In this document: positions 5,005 through 5,022 of the stretch, in pieces
Numbering within the stretch: position 1 is the stretch's first letter
Layout of the letters: the number at the start of each line of letters is the position of its first letter
DNA from: an uncultured Bacteroidota bacterium
GTDB taxonomy: Bacteria > Bacteroidota > Bacteroidia > Chitinophagales > Chitinophagaceae
Assembly: GCA_903851455.1 (NCBI GenBank)
Contig: CAINOM010000706.1
Location: 1-5,022 of the forward strand
DNA length: 5,022 nucleotides
Direction: 5' to 3'
Notes under the pieces: generated by a model
The model's database searches: none
The model's input: only the letters and a program-made list of their open reading frames with translations
Told to the model about the DNA's origin: nothing
Translations under genes and position numbers: made by a program

Positions 5005-5022
5005 ATGATGCAAGTCTTTAAG
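5005..5022 (+). CDS. Possible start of a further + strand gene (cut by the window edge)
   Basis: Two adjacent ATG codons (5005 and 5008) open a frame reading MMQVFK to the window edge. The preceding TATATTG (4994-5000) is one base short of a TAnnTTTG promoter element, and the spacing would again give a very short leader. Only 18 bases are visible, so this is a weak call and no product can be suggested. Confidence 0.2.

Overview
The window looks like chromosomal DNA from a Bacteroidota bacterium, plausibly a Chitinophagaceae or Sphingobacteriia-type genome. The gene families fit: a DbpA/CsdA-type RNA helicase with a Gly-rich tail, a GSCFA-domain protein and a stand-alone SET-domain protein. 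Two copies of TAACTTTGCG sit just upstream of coding starts and match the Bacteroidota -7 promoter consensus TAnnTTTG. Initiation sites are A-rich rather than strong Shine-Dalgarno. The genus call is inference; the phylum call is fairly safe.

Layout: (1) 1-915, + strand, the 3' part of a DEAD-box RNA helicase gene whose beginning lies outside the window. (2) 913-1042, a 130-bp imperfect palindrome that runs exactly from the TAA stop of the helicase to the TAA stop of the converging gene and carries two mirror-image, strand-specific hairpin terminators. (3) 1040-1897, - strand, an exported, probably outer-membrane beta-barrel protein of unknown function. (4) 1990-2376, + strand, a 128-residue SET-domain protein, divergent from (3). 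(5) 2384-3361 and 3395-4072, - strand, a GSCFA-domain protein downstream of a protein-L-isoaspartate O-methyltransferase, 33 bp apart and probably one operon. (6) 4275-4943, + strand, a ferredoxin/flavodoxin reductase-type oxidoreductase, divergent from the methyltransferase across a 202-bp region with two outward-facing promoters. (7) A possible new start codon at the right edge.

Most of the genes look like housekeeping functions (RNA remodelling, protein repair, redox), and there is no phage, transposase, CRISPR, tRNA or rRNA signal. The genes do not form one obvious pathway; only the methyltransferase-GSCFA pair looks co-transcribed. Three start sites are revised here relative to the longest open frames, on the basis of leader context, promoter position and family N-termini.

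The most unusual structure is the stop-to-stop palindrome at 913-1042. Its two 65-nt halves are the same module, one on each strand: stop codon, AATTTGAAAA repeats, an AAAATGC/GCATTTT hairpin and a TTTTTC end. They have identical block lengths but diverged spacers and hairpin interiors. Each hairpin pairs fully only in the transcript of its own gene.
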